A stretch of DNA of 15,924 nt from Planctomycetaceae bacterium (GCA_031267635.1 JAIRYX010000265.1:1-15924); one strand, 5' to 3'; positions 1-7,677 are shown, counted from the first letter of the stretch. The notes: generated by a model not told the origin, from the sequence alone. Translations and numbers: made by a program.

Positions 1-294
1 TTGCAAGGTTTTTAATAAAAAACAAGAGAAACAATAAATAATATTGCAAATTATAACACACATTTGGAAAAGAACAAGACGTTACTATAGCATTAAAGAT
101 GTTTTTTCAGAGATGACTAAATAATTCGGGAAACATCCGAACGGCTTTCGGACATGCCCCAATACTGCTTGCGCAAATCTTTATTTGCGTACCTTCCCTA
201 CCATCGTTTTTTTATTTTTTACAAAACGGCTTTTGTTATTTGAATCAATTGGCAAAAAATTGATCTTGCCTGATTTGCGGTTCTCGGTAGTTTT
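1..294. other. AT-rich non-coding left end with two small hairpins
   Basis: I see no convincing gene here. There are two short perfect hairpins: TCCGAA/TTCGGA at 136-152 with a 5-base loop, and CGCAAAT/ATTTGCG at 172-189 with a 4-base loop. Several homopolymer A/T tracts follow. The stretch leads directly into a degraded IS4-type transposase, so it may be the former upstream end of that element. No terminal inverted repeat could be recognised. Confidence 0.4.
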
Positions 295-906
295 TTGAAT
301 CACGCGGCGTCTGTCGAGCAAATGGAAGCCCACTGTCGTTCCTTTTTATCGTTGAACGATATTAACCAGTCTCTCAAAGATAACAATTGCAGTTTCGGCA
401 ACAACCCCAATACCATTGACACGCCTCAAATCACCTCTTTAATGCCCTTGCTGCAAAAGCTTTCGACGGGGGCGGAACGTTCGTTTCAGGTTGCGGCGAA
501 GCGGACGCAAGATTTGCTTGTGGCTTATGCAACAGAATTTCCGTTGTCGTTTAACGCGGGAAACTACTCGACTGCCAAAAGCAAGAGAAACGAAAATGTT
601 CCATTTTCGTTTTTGCGTTTACTTGCTCGTCGTGCGGAATCGGCGACGCCTGCGAATACATTGTATCTTGGTCGCCGCAATGTTTTCCTTGTTGACGGCA
701 CGATATTTGACATGCACGATTCGCTTGCGAATCAAGCAGTTTCTCCTCAACCGAGCGATCAAAAAGACGAATACGGTTTCCCAAAAATGCGAGATGTTGC
801 CGCAATTTCCTTGGCAGCAGGAATAGTTTACAGTATGGAATATGTGAATTATTCCGACAAGGGAATCGGGGCGGGCTGTCCTTGCGAGCGATTCGCTACT
901 CTCTAA
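295..906 (+). pseudogene. Truncated IS4-family transposase (N-terminal half)
   Basis: The frame encodes about 203 residues. Residues about 115-170 resemble the first catalytic region of IS4-type DDE transposases: a VFLVDGT block holding the first catalytic Asp, then a D-x-x-x-NQA-x-x-PQPS stretch, a GFP segment, and an AISLAAG strand. The YSDKGIG segment that follows corresponds to the YSGKGTGE region of the family. Immediately after it the similarity ends and the frame runs into a GC-rich tandem-repeat array and stops. The second Asp and the catalytic Glu are missing. No good start codon or Shine-Dalgarno sequence is visible; the TTG at 295 is only the first available start. It is a non-functional relic. 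Family assignment is from memory of the motifs and fairly secure; the exact IS name is not known. Confidence 0.7.
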
Positions 907-1085
907 TAGCGATTTTCCCCCCCGCGAGAGAGTCTCATTCCCCCGCGAGAGACTCTCATTCCCCCGCGGGAGACTCTCATTCCCGGGGGCGAGCGGCGGT
1001 TTGCCCCCAGCGAAACTCGCGTTGAGAGGGGCGAGCGGCGGTTTTCCCCCAGAGAGACTCGCGTTGAGAGGGGCGAGCGATTCGC
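884..1085. repeat. GC-rich 21-bp/42-bp minisatellite array
   Basis: Three 21-bp units (919-939, 940-960, 961-981) of the type CCCCCGCGAGAGACTCTCATT, written here in pieces because the copies differ at 1-2 positions, are followed by two 42-bp units (986-1027, 1028-1069) and the start of a third. The 42-bp unit contains a half related to the 21-bp unit (CCCCCAGAGAGACTCG). The array is bracketed by an exact 13-bp direct repeat, GCGAGCGATTCGC, at 884-896 and 1073-1085. All periods are multiples of three, so the minus strand stays open and would encode heptapeptide repeats (GNESLSR-type). It sits at the point where the IS4 transposase similarity breaks off. Confidence 0.8.
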
Positions 1086-1195
1086 AAATTGCGGACGCGT
1101 TGCAGCGCGAACACGATGCTGTTATCCGCTTGACAACGTCGCGCGAGCAAAAACTCGGCAGTGAATCCCCATCCCGCTGCAGATTTCGGCTTTGA
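1086..1195 (+). pseudogene. Possible internal fragment of the same IS4-type transposase
   Basis: In a different frame from the upstream relic, this stretch encodes IADALQREHDAVIRLTTS and then REQKL before a stop. The pattern (short helix, then D-A-V-I-R-L followed by basic residues) resembles the segment of IS4 transposases after the second catalytic Asp, where a D-V-V-M-R-L-type strand occurs. If right, the minisatellite array interrupted one transposase gene and shifted its frame. The match is short and remembered rather than searched, so this is tentative. Confidence 0.35.
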
Positions 1196-1211
1196 GACAA
1201 GAGATATCGTC

Positions 1212-1252
1212 CATCATGTCCCCAAAATCTCTTCTGTTCCTAATGTCCCTTT
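1212..1252. repeat. Dispersed TGTCCCT-type intergenic repeat, copy a
   Basis: This copy begins CATCATGTCCC and ends TGTTCCTAATGTCCCTTT (1235-1252). Related copies lie at 6223-6263 (opposite strand) and 13793-13810. Similarity between this copy and the 6223-6263 copy extends into the flanks (CATCATGTCCC on one side, a GATGAAA/AATGAAA block on the other), which suggests a dispersed element and not chance. Confidence 0.55.
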
Positions 1253-1291
1253 GAGAATGAAAACCAAATTTTCAAGTGGGAGGAGGTATAC

Positions 1292-1417
1292 TTGGCAAAA
1301 ACAAAAAAACAAACGCGCCCTAACGAACCACGACAAAAAAAACGAAGAGATAACAAATACCCGCCCTTAAAAGAACACCGAAAACTTTTCCATCAAACAC
1401 AAACATCAAAAAAATAA
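1292..1417 (+). CDS. Possible 41-aa very basic small protein
   Basis: A TTG start at 1292 is preceded by a strong Shine-Dalgarno sequence, GGGAGGAGG at 1278-1286, with a 5-base spacer. The 41-residue product is extremely rich in Lys and Arg and starts MAKTKKQTRPNEPRQKKRRD; the rest contains KYPPLKEHRKLF and ends in KK. There are no membrane segments or cysteines. Such composition suggests binding to nucleic acid or the ribosome. I do not recognise the family, and it is not obviously a known small ribosomal protein. The main argument for a real gene is the ribosome-binding site, which is much stronger than those of most other genes here. Against it, the ORF lies between two transposase relics and could be debris in an A-rich stretch. 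Confidence 0.42.
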   Translation: MAKTKKQTRPNEPRQKKRRDNKYPPLKEHRKLFHQTQTSKK

Positions 1418-1439
1418 ATAAAGATTTGCACCAGCAGTA

Positions 1440-1598
1440 TTAATCCATACCCGTAGCAACGCGGACGGCATTCAAACCGCCGCGCCCAAGCGACTGCACA
1501 TCAGCGGCTGCCCAAAGACGTCGGGAACGCTCATCAGAAAAAGTTGGCAAAAGGGATTTGGATTTGTCCGAAATATTTGTTATGATTTCAGCTCTCAT
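1440..1598 (-). pseudogene. N-terminal stub of an ISAzo13-type transposase
   Basis: Read from the ATG at 1596-1598 on the minus strand, the product starts MRAEIITNISDKSKSLLPTF and continues SDERSRRLWAAADVQSLGRG and then GLNAVRVATGMD before a stop. The ERSRRLWAAA-x-x-x-SLGRGG-x-x-AV-x-x-ATG pattern matches the N-terminal start of ISAzo13-family transposases. Those proteins then continue for several hundred residues, and here only about 53 remain. The frame is open further upstream to 1721, but that part runs through an inverted repeat and is probably not native. This is a decayed mobile element with no catalytic region left. Confidence 0.6.
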
Positions 1599-1623
1599 AA
1601 CTCCAGTATAATAAATTAAAAAT

Positions 1624-1718
1624 CTCAAGGGAACTTCTAAAAACCTCCCCTCAAGCATTCGTAAGTCCTTATTTTCAACGGTCGCATTTGTTGAAAATAA
1701 GGTTTTTAAAAGTTCCCT
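1624..1718. repeat. Nested inverted repeat (possible MITE or IS end)
   Basis: The outer arms AGGGAACTTCTAAAAACC (1628-1645) and GGTTTTTAAAAGTTCCCT (1701-1718) are complementary at 17 of 18 positions. The inner arms CCTTATTTTCAAC (1667-1679) and GTTGAAAATAAGG (1690-1702) are perfectly complementary. The left side carries about 21 extra bases between inner and outer arms, so the right arm looks like an internally deleted copy of the left. The element sits immediately upstream of the ISAzo13-type stub and downstream of the RND gene. Confidence 0.65.
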
Positions 1719-1725
1719 CAAATCA

Positions 1726-1742
1726 ATTACTTTTCAAGTAAT
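1726..1742 (-). terminator. Small hairpin after the RND gene; weak terminator candidate
   Basis: A perfect 7-bp stem ATTACTT/AAGTAAT with a 3-base loop lies about 20 bases past the stop codon of the RND pump. It lacks a clear U-tract on the minus strand, so termination activity is uncertain. The larger inverted repeat beyond it could also stop transcription. Confidence 0.25.
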
Positions 1743-1762
1743 CTTATTTTGCGCACAATGAC

Positions 1763-4700
1763 TTACTCTTGTTCTACGTTCTGATTTTCTGGGAGTTTGA
1801 AACCGCAGAGGCGTTTGGTTGCTTCCGACATGGAACGAGTCAAAACGTATAAGCCGGGAATGAGCATCATACCGACAATCGTTGCAGCGATCATTCCCCA
1901 AAATGTTGTTACGCCGATAGAACGCCGACTCGCGGCTCCTGCACCGGTGGCAATCACCATCGGATAAACGCCGATCACAAACGACAACGCCGTCATCATT
2001 ACCGCGCGAAAACGAACTCGCATTCCGCCGATTGCCGCCTCGTAAAGCGACATTCCGTCGTCGCGTAACTGCTTCGAGTATTCTACCATCAAAATCGCCG
2101 TCTTTGCGGTCAAACCAATCAACATAAGAAGCCCCAATTGACAATAAATGTCAAGCGATCGCCCTAAAATTTTCAACGCAATTAAACCGCCCAATGTTGC
2201 TGTTGCCACCGATAACATTACGGAAATCGGCGTTGTCCAACTTTCATATTGCGCGGTCAAGAACAAATACGCAAACGCTATCGCAAGAATCATCATCATG
2301 ATGATTTGTCCGCTATTTTGTTTTTCCTGATAACTCAAATCCGTCCATGCGATTTGGTAATCGTGAGAAAATTCATTTTGCACAATATCTTGAATCGTTT
2401 GCATCATATCGCCAGAACTCACGCCGGGCGACCCCATCACATTAAAATTCGCGCTCGGAAACATGTTGAAACGTTCCATCTGCCGCGGACCGACCGACCA
2501 AGCTACCGACGCAACCGAATCAACCGGAACTAACGTGCCGTCGCGCGCCGGAACCGTTAATCGGCTGACAACATTCAGATTGTCGCGGTATTCCGGTTCC
2601 GCTTGAACCTTGACTTTATACGTTTTCGCAAACAAATTGAAATCATTGACATACATCGAACCAAGCTGCGTTTGCAACGTATTAAATATCGCGCCGACCG
2701 GAACATTCATCGCTTCCGCTTTATCACGATCCACTTCAAGATTAAGCATCGGCGTGTTTGTATCAAACGACGTGCTTGCCATCATCGCTTTACCGGTCGC
2801 CATGATTTTTGCGGCAAGCTGATTTGCCGCCTGCGAAAGTTCTTGTGGCGTTTGTCCGCCGGTTGCCTGCAACGCAAAGGTTACGCCGCCGGTTTGCCCT
2901 AACCCTTGAATAGACGGCGGGACCAACGCTAGAACTTTCGCTTCTGCAATCGCCGCCGTACGTCCCATCACCTGCATCTGAATGTGCTCGATGGCGGTTG
3001 CTACTGTCTTACGTTCCTCCCATGCTTTCAGTTCCGCGATGAACATTCCCATATTTTCGCCGTTTCCCGCCGTCATACTTTGTCCCGGAACAGTCAAAAC
3101 GGCTTCCACGCCATCAATCTGCTTCACCATTTCGACAAGTTCCGCGAGTATCGCTTGAGTACGCGACAACGACGCGCCTTGCGGTAACACCGCTTCACAC
3201 ATCAAACCGCCTTTATCTTCTTGCGGCAAAAATCCTTTTGGTACTTTTTCGTAAATGGAATAGTTACCAAACAAAACCGCGACAAGAACAACAACCGTTA
3301 CCGGAATAAAACGCGCGAGAAAACTGCCGACGGCAATATAACCGTCTCGTGTAAAATTGATGCCGATGTTGAAAAACCGTAATCCTCCATGAGATTCGTG
3401 GCTGTCCTTGAGGATATTATCGCAAAAAAATTGTGAAACAGTCACAACAACCGCGCTCAACAAACAAAGACGAATCCAAAGAGGCGGTAACAAAAATAGC
3501 ATTGCGTTACCGGAAGGAATTATAAATTGTACAAAGCCGCGAACAGAATAAATCAAGGACGGCAATTCATCGTGATGTTCGGCGATTCTTCCTGAAAAAT
3601 ACGCAATGCTCGTAAAGACCGCCGCTCCCGCTAACACTGTTAACGTTAATGTTCCGAACAATGTTAGAATTGTTTGAGACAAGGCGTTACCAAAGGAAAG
3701 ATGTTCGTTACGTATGAGATGGGCACAAGATTCCGCCACGCAAATAACTGCGTCCACGAACAGACCAATTCCCAAAATTAACGTGAATGTTGTCACAATA
3801 TGAACGTCTGTTCCAACCCGTCCAAAAAGATAAAACACAACGAGAAAGGAGAGCGAAATCACAATCGTCAAACATAGCGTTTTGGGAATAAATCGTCCCA
3901 ACAGGAAATCAACGACTGTTCTGCAAATTTTTTGTATAAAACTCAAGATTGTTTTTAAAATCAACAATAAACCATGCGATTCATGGTTTTCTTTGAGAAC
4001 AAAATCGCAACAGTTTTGCGAAACCACCAAAGCGACTGCGCTCAACAAACAGAAAATAATCCAGAGAGGCGGCAATAAAAACACGTCTGCTTTACCGGAA
4101 GGAATCATCAATTGGAAAACCCCTTTCGCGGAAGAAATCAATAACGGAAATGTTTCTTGATATTCCGTTATTCTCCCGCAAATATACGCAATAGCAGTAA
4201 AAAACGCCGCTGTAACCAACAAGGATAACGCTAACGTTCCGCCTATTTTCTGTAATATTTGGAACGCGGCGTTTTCCATCGAAAGGCGTTTTTTATAAAA
4301 GAGCTGAACGCCAGATTCCGCAAGGCAAATAACAGCATCCGCAACCAAAACGATTAACAAAGTTTGCGCAGCAATCATTAGGAATTTGGCACTCAATTCC
4401 ATCAGGTAAAAATATCCTAAAAAACCAATAAGAATTAATGCAAACGCTACCGTCAACAAAAGCGTTCTGGGAATAAATTGCGACATAAAACCTCCGCCTA
4501 TTACGTTGCTATTTTGCGGAGAGTTTGTTTTTACACTGAAAGCTGACGCAGATGAAGTATTAGGTTGTTTGCTTTTATCTTTCAACACCAACGCGCACAG
4601 CGCGGGAGAAAGCGTCAGAGCGACAACACTCGACAAAATCAGCGCAACGCACATCGTGAAAGAAAATTGCTGATAAATCGTTCCGACCATTCCGCCGTAA

Positions 4701-6082
4701 AACGCAATCGGCGTATAAACCGCGATAACCACTAATGTCGTGGCAACCAACGCGCCTGTCAGCTCCCGCATTGTTCGGAACGCGGCTTCTTTGGGCGAAA
4801 GTTGTTCTTCCTGAATCAAACGGACACAACATTCCACGACGCAAATCGCGTCGTCCACCACCGAACCAATCACAAGAATCAATGCAAACATGGTCAGCGT
4901 GTTGATACTCATTCCTGCCACATAAAGAAACAAAAACGTTCCAATCAACGAAACGGGAATCGCCACCGCCGGAACAATCGTCGCCCGCCAATCTTGCAGG
5001 AAAACATAAGTGATAAGAACCACCAAAATAAACGTCAGTATGAGCGTTTCGATGATTTCCTTCATTGCGGAACGGACGAATTTTGTGGTATCATAGGGAA
5101 TTGTCCAGTTCATTCCTTCCGGGAAGTTTTGGGACAATTCGCCGATCAACGCTTTAGTTTTATTCACAATATCAACGGCGTTTCCTTCGCTCAATTTGAG
5201 AACCGCCATCAAAACCGCAGGATTTCCGTTAAACGCGGGCGTACCGGAATATGTTTCTTGTCCCAGTTCCACTTTCGCAATATCGGAAAGCCGTATTTGC
5301 CGACCTTGTGCACCAGAACGGATAATGATGTTTTCAAATTCCGATACTTCTTTCAAACGTCCCTGAGCGTTCAGTTTGAATTGCATCGCGTTACTTGCGC
5401 CTTCGGTTCCGAGCGAGCCGGTCGCCGCCTGAATGTTTTGACCGCGAATCGCCGTCTGAACTTCATCGGGGCTGACATTCAACGCCCGCATTTTAAGCGG
5501 ATCAAGCCAAACTCGCATACTATATTTTAATTCGCCGAAAATTATCGCTTGTCCCACGCCGTCAATTCGCGCAACCGTGTCTTTGACATTGTTAGAAACG
5601 TAGTTACTCAGAAACAAGTTGGTCAATTCGGGATTCTTTTCTCGATCGCCAGTAAATGCCACGATGCCGAGAAAGTCCGCTGTCCGTTTGTACGCCATCA
5701 CGCCGTTCATCGTCACTTCATTGGGAAGCAAGCGTTCCGCTCGCTTGATAGCGTTATTCACATTCACTAACGCCATATCGGGATCAGTTCCCGGCTCGAA
5801 AATCAGCGTTAAATTGTAGTTTCCCAAATTGTCCGATTTGGACGAATAGTAACTGATTCCCTCGACGCTGTTGACTTGTTCTTCAATAGGCGCGGCAACC
5901 GTACTGGCGATTACCTCCGCGCTTGCGCCGGGATATGCGGTTGCGACAACCACTGTCGGCGGCGCGACTTCGGGAAATTCGGCAACTGGGAGCCGGTTGA
6001 TACAAATCAATCCGGCAAGCATAATGAACAGCGAAATAACCATGGCGAATTTGGGACGCCGAATGAAAAACGCGGAAAACAT
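1763..6082 (-). CDS. RND (HAE1-type) efflux pump with a duplicated membrane-domain insert
   Basis: Inner-membrane proton-driven drug-efflux pump of the AcrB/MexB type, working with the adaptor encoded just upstream. The normal parts are all present. TM1 is at about 9-29 and the first periplasmic porter loop at about 35-335. TM2-TM6 span about 342-498, with the GSVVDDAICVVE motif (D410, D411) in TM4. TM7 is at about 921-940, the second porter loop at about 945-1255, and TM8-TM12 at about 1259-1415, with K1327 in GLTAKTAILMVEY. These are the canonical proton-relay residues. The protein is 1439 aa, roughly 390 longer than the family norm. The excess is residues about 503-920, a Ser/Asn-rich linker followed by two tandem 194-195-aa hydrophobic modules. 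The reading frame is intact throughout. The start ATG at 6080-6082 gives the usual short cytoplasmic N-terminus (MFSAFFIRRP). An AAGG about 10 bases upstream is a weak ribosome-binding site. Function is secure; the effect of the insert is unknown. Confidence 0.95.
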   Translation of the reverse strand: MFSAFFIRRPKFAMVISLFIMLAGLICINRLPVAEFPEVAPPTVVVATAYPGASAEVIASTVAAPIEEQVNSVEGISYYSSKSDNLGNYNLTLIFEPGTDPDMALVNVNNAIKRAERLLPNEVTMNGVMAYKRTADFLGIVAFTGDREKNPELTNLFLSNYVSNNVKDTVARIDGVGQAIIFGELKYSMRVWLDPLKMRALNVSPDEVQTAIRGQNIQAATGSLGTEGASNAMQFKLNAQGRLKEVSEFENIIIRSGAQGRQIRLSDIAKVELGQETYSGTPAFNGNPAVLMAVLKLSEGNAVDIVNKTKALIGELSQNFPEGMNWTIPYDTTKFVRSAMKEIIETLILTFILVVLITYVFLQDWRATIVPAVAIPVSLIGTFLFLYVAGMSINTLTMFALILVIGSVVDDAICVVECCVRLIQEEQLSPKEAAFRTMRELTGALVATTLVVIAVYTPIAFYGGMVGTIYQQFSFTMCVALILSSVVALTLSPALCALVLKDKSKQPNTSSASAFSVKTNSPQNSNVIGGGFMSQFIPRTLLLTVAFALILIGFLGYFYLMELSAKFLMIAAQTLLIVLVADAVICLAESGVQLFYKKRLSMENAAFQILQKIGGTLALSLLVTAAFFTAIAYICGRITEYQETFPLLISSAKGVFQLMIPSGKADVFLLPPLWIIFCLLSAVALVVSQNCCDFVLKENHESHGLLLILKTILSFIQKICRTVVDFLLGRFIPKTLCLTIVISLSFLVVFYLFGRVGTDVHIVTTFTLILGIGLFVDAVICVAESCAHLIRNEHLSFGNALSQTILTLFGTLTLTVLAGAAVFTSIAYFSGRIAEHHDELPSLIYSVRGFVQFIIPSGNAMLFLLPPLWIRLCLLSAVVVTVSQFFCDNILKDSHESHGGLRFFNIGINFTRDGYIAVGSFLARFIPVTVVVLVAVLFGNYSIYEKVPKGFLPQEDKGGLMCEAVLPQGASLSRTQAILAELVEMVKQIDGVEAVLTVPGQSMTAGNGENMGMFIAELKAWEERKTVATAIEHIQMQVMGRTAAIAEAKVLALVPPSIQGLGQTGGVTFALQATGGQTPQELSQAANQLAAKIMATGKAMMASTSFDTNTPMLNLEVDRDKAEAMNVPVGAIFNTLQTQLGSMYVNDFNLFAKTYKVKVQAEPEYRDNLNVVSRLTVPARDGTLVPVDSVASVAWSVGPRQMERFNMFPSANFNVMGSPGVSSGDMMQTIQDIVQNEFSHDYQIAWTDLSYQEKQNSGQIIMMMILAIAFAYLFLTAQYESWTTPISVMLSVATATLGGLIALKILGRSLDIYCQLGLLMLIGLTAKTAILMVEYSKQLRDDGMSLYEAAIGGMRVRFRAVMMTALSFVIGVYPMVIATGAGAASRRSIGVTTFWGMIAATIVGMMLIPGLYVLTRSMSEATKRLCGFKLPENQNVEQE
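3311..3892 (-). repeat. RND insert, module 2 (residues about 731-924)
   Basis: Second tandem copy. It begins FIPKTLCLTI and has a TM4-like helix with LFVDAVICVAES (D777). A TM5-like helix and PSLIYSVRGFVQFIIPSG follow, then a TM6-like helix ending ILKDSHESHGG. It runs straight into the native TM7 (FLARFIPVTV). The two modules are clearly related to each other in protein and also visibly in DNA, for example the shared blocks GCGCTCAACAAACA and TTACCGGAAGGAAT. Confidence 0.85.
3893..4477 (-). repeat. RND insert, module 1 (residues about 536-730)
   Basis: First of two tandem copies inside the pump gene. It starts at FIPRTLLLTVAF (a TM7-like helix, as in the native LARFIPVTVVVLVA). A TM4-like helix follows, with VADAVICLAES (D582). 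Then come a TM5-like helix with GGTLALSLLVTAAFFTAIAY, about 25 extra residues, and a TM6-like helix ending FVLKENHESHG. Equivalent positions in module 2 are 194-195 residues later (F536/F731, D582/D777, H700/H895). Confidence 0.85.
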
Positions 6083-6391
6083 ATGTTGTAAACCTTATAT
6101 TGTGTATTTTGAGTTAAAAACTAATAGTGAAAAGTTAGGAAGGAAATTTGAGTTGTTTGTCAAAGTTGATATGAAAAATGAAATTGAATTGTCTCGTTCT
6201 TTAAAATTCAGCTTTCATCAAAAAAGGGACATTAGGGACAAAAGGGACTTCTGGGACATGATGAATGAGGAACACTGTCTTAAAAGTCGAAATTCCAACT
6301 TCTTTCTCATCATAAATGATGGCGGGGCAATTCCCAATGATTTTTCATCAACTTGCTTATTTACGCTTTGTGCTTTGACCGGGCAACTTCG
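6083..6391. other. 309-base spacer between adaptor and RND pump genes
   Basis: No gene is supported here. The spacer is unusually long for an adaptor-pump pair, which normally lie within a few bases of each other. It contains a copy of the dispersed GGGACA/TGTCCC repeat at 6223-6263, which suggests that a small element has been inserted into the operon. I see no clear promoter for the RND gene, so co-transcription with the adaptor remains the simplest view. Confidence 0.5.
6223..6263. repeat. Dispersed TGTCCCT-type intergenic repeat, copy b
   Basis: AAAGGGACATTAGGGACA at 6223-6240 is the exact reverse complement of the 18-base core of copy c at 13793-13810. It is followed by AAAGGGACTTCTGGGACATG, so the GGGAC unit occurs four times at 7-10-base spacing. 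The reverse complement also matches copy a at 1212-1252 over a longer stretch. Confidence 0.6.
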
Positions 6392-7615
6392 CTACGGCTT
6401 TGCGTTTTCTTTCTCTTTTTCTTCAGGTTTCGGCGCAACGATTGGCGGTTGTTGATTACCGGACGTCGGCATTTTGATAACGCTGTCGTAAACGGCATTT
6501 ACTTCATCGCCCGGCTTGACTTTGTTCAAACCGCCAACAATCACAATTTCTCCTTCTTTCAAGCCGGATTCGATGATCTGACGATCAAACACTAATTCGC
6601 CGATTTCCACTTCGCGGACTTCCACTTTCTTCTCGTTATTGACGACGTAAACCGTATGTTTTTTACCGTCTGTCATCAACGCCGCTACATTCACCGCCGG
6701 TTTCGGATTCGCGTAATGTTCCGAAAGGTAAACTTTTGTCCATCCTCCAGGAACCAGCTCTTTGTTCGGATTTTCGCATAACAGATAAATCATAAGCGTC
6801 CCGGTATGGCTGTCGATTTTATTGTCAATGAAATCAATTTTAAATTTTCCTTTGAACAATTCGTTGTTTGCCAGAAAAATTTCAATTTTGGGAGTTTTCT
6901 TACTGTTTTCTCCTTCAATAAAATAAGTGATATACTCTCTCTCACTGACAGGAAACATAATCGTAATCGGATCGTACTGCACAATTGTTGCCAAAATACC
7001 GGAGTTCGGCGATAGAAAATTTCCCGTGCTGAATTGTTTCGCACCAATCTGTCCGCTCAACGGCGCAAAAATTTTCGTGTAAGACAAATCGGTGTTTGCC
7101 TGATCCAAACTCGCTTTGTTTCCCGATAATCTGGCTTCAAGCAATTGAATGGTACGATTGACTTCATCTCTTTCCTGATCGGTAATTGCTTTCGCGTCTC
7201 TTTTGTAAAGTTCGTTTGCCCGTTCTAAATTTTTCTTTGCCAGTTCTATTTCCGCTTCGGTCTGACGAATTTGCGATTCGGCTGTCCGCACGTTAATTTG
7301 ATAAATCGTATCTTCGATTTCAAAAAGCGGATCGCCTTTTTTAACGGTCGCGCCTTCTTGAAATTTTACGTCGGTCAGATAGCCCGTCACGCGCGGGACA
7401 AGATTTACCGACTCCTTGGCGGTAATTGAACCGTTGTAAGGACGCGGCTGACTGGAATCACGCGAAGTAACCTTTTCCACGCGAACTGCTGCCGGCGGCA
7501 TTTTCCCGGACATTCCGGGAATTTGAGCGAAAAGCAAAACGTTCCCGCAAACCGCAATGACAAGGATAAGCGGAACAATTCGGACACATTGGTCAAAACA
7601 AGAAATATTTTTCAT
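6392..7615 (-). CDS. RND efflux periplasmic adaptor (membrane fusion protein, AcrA/MexA type)
   Basis: A 407-residue adaptor that links the inner-membrane RND pump to an outer-membrane channel. An N-terminal hydrophobic segment (about 12-30) acts as membrane anchor or signal; no lipobox Cys is obvious. Residues about 66-100 (VNLVPRVTGYLTDVKFQEGA, then KKGDPLFEI) are the first half of the lipoyl-like barrel-sandwich. Residues about 103-172 form the alpha-hairpin coiled coil, rich in Glu, Arg and Leu. DLSYTKIFAPLSGQIG (about 176-191) is the second lipoyl half. A beta-barrel (about 205-290) and the membrane-proximal domain (about 300-375) follow. The Pro/Glu/Lys-rich tail is probably disordered. 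Length is typical. The ribosome-binding site is weak (AGG about 11 bases before ATG). The gene lies between the TetR gene and the pump on the same strand, as in many repressor-controlled tripartite systems. No outer-membrane factor is in the window, so it is either encoded elsewhere or shared. Confidence 0.95.
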   Translation of the reverse strand: MKNISCFDQCVRIVPLILVIAVCGNVLLFAQIPGMSGKMPPAAVRVEKVTSRDSSQPRPYNGSITAKESVNLVPRVTGYLTDVKFQEGATVKKGDPLFEIEDTIYQINVRTAESQIRQTEAEIELAKKNLERANELYKRDAKAITDQERDEVNRTIQLLEARLSGNKASLDQANTDLSYTKIFAPLSGQIGAKQFSTGNFLSPNSGILATIVQYDPITIMFPVSEREYITYFIEGENSKKTPKIEIFLANNELFKGKFKIDFIDNKIDSHTGTLMIYLLCENPNKELVPGGWTKVYLSEHYANPKPAVNVAALMTDGKKHTVYVVNNEKKVEVREVEIGELVFDRQIIESGLKEGEIVIVGGLNKVKPGDEVNAVYDSVIKMPTSGNQQPPIVAPKPEEKEKENAKP

Positions 7616-7677
7616 GTTGTGTTTACCTGCTATTCAAAAAGTTGTAAATTATTGTTCAGTTTCTCATTTACGAAAGC

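Noticed and set aside
136..189. Two small hairpins at the left end considered as terminators
   Set aside because: Stems are only 6-7 bp, neither has a clear T-tract immediately after, and no gene ends just upstream in the window.
884..1085. Tandem array considered as a CRISPR
   Set aside because: Repeats are head-to-tail with no unique spacers and no cas genes are present.
619..1200. Long minus-strand open frame with heptapeptide repeats
   Set aside because: It is open mainly because the minisatellite period is a multiple of three. It runs antisense through two transposase relics, and nothing outside the repeats looks like a protein domain.
4802..5530. Plus-strand open frame of about 240 codons opposite the RND gene
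   Set aside because: It lies wholly antisense to conserved RND porter-domain sequence and has a His/Arg/Asn-rich composition typical of a shadow frame.
5871..6455. Plus-strand open frame spanning the adaptor-pump spacer
   Set aside because: It begins antisense to the RND start, crosses the GGGACA repeat and ends antisense to the adaptor; no ribosome-binding site or domain.
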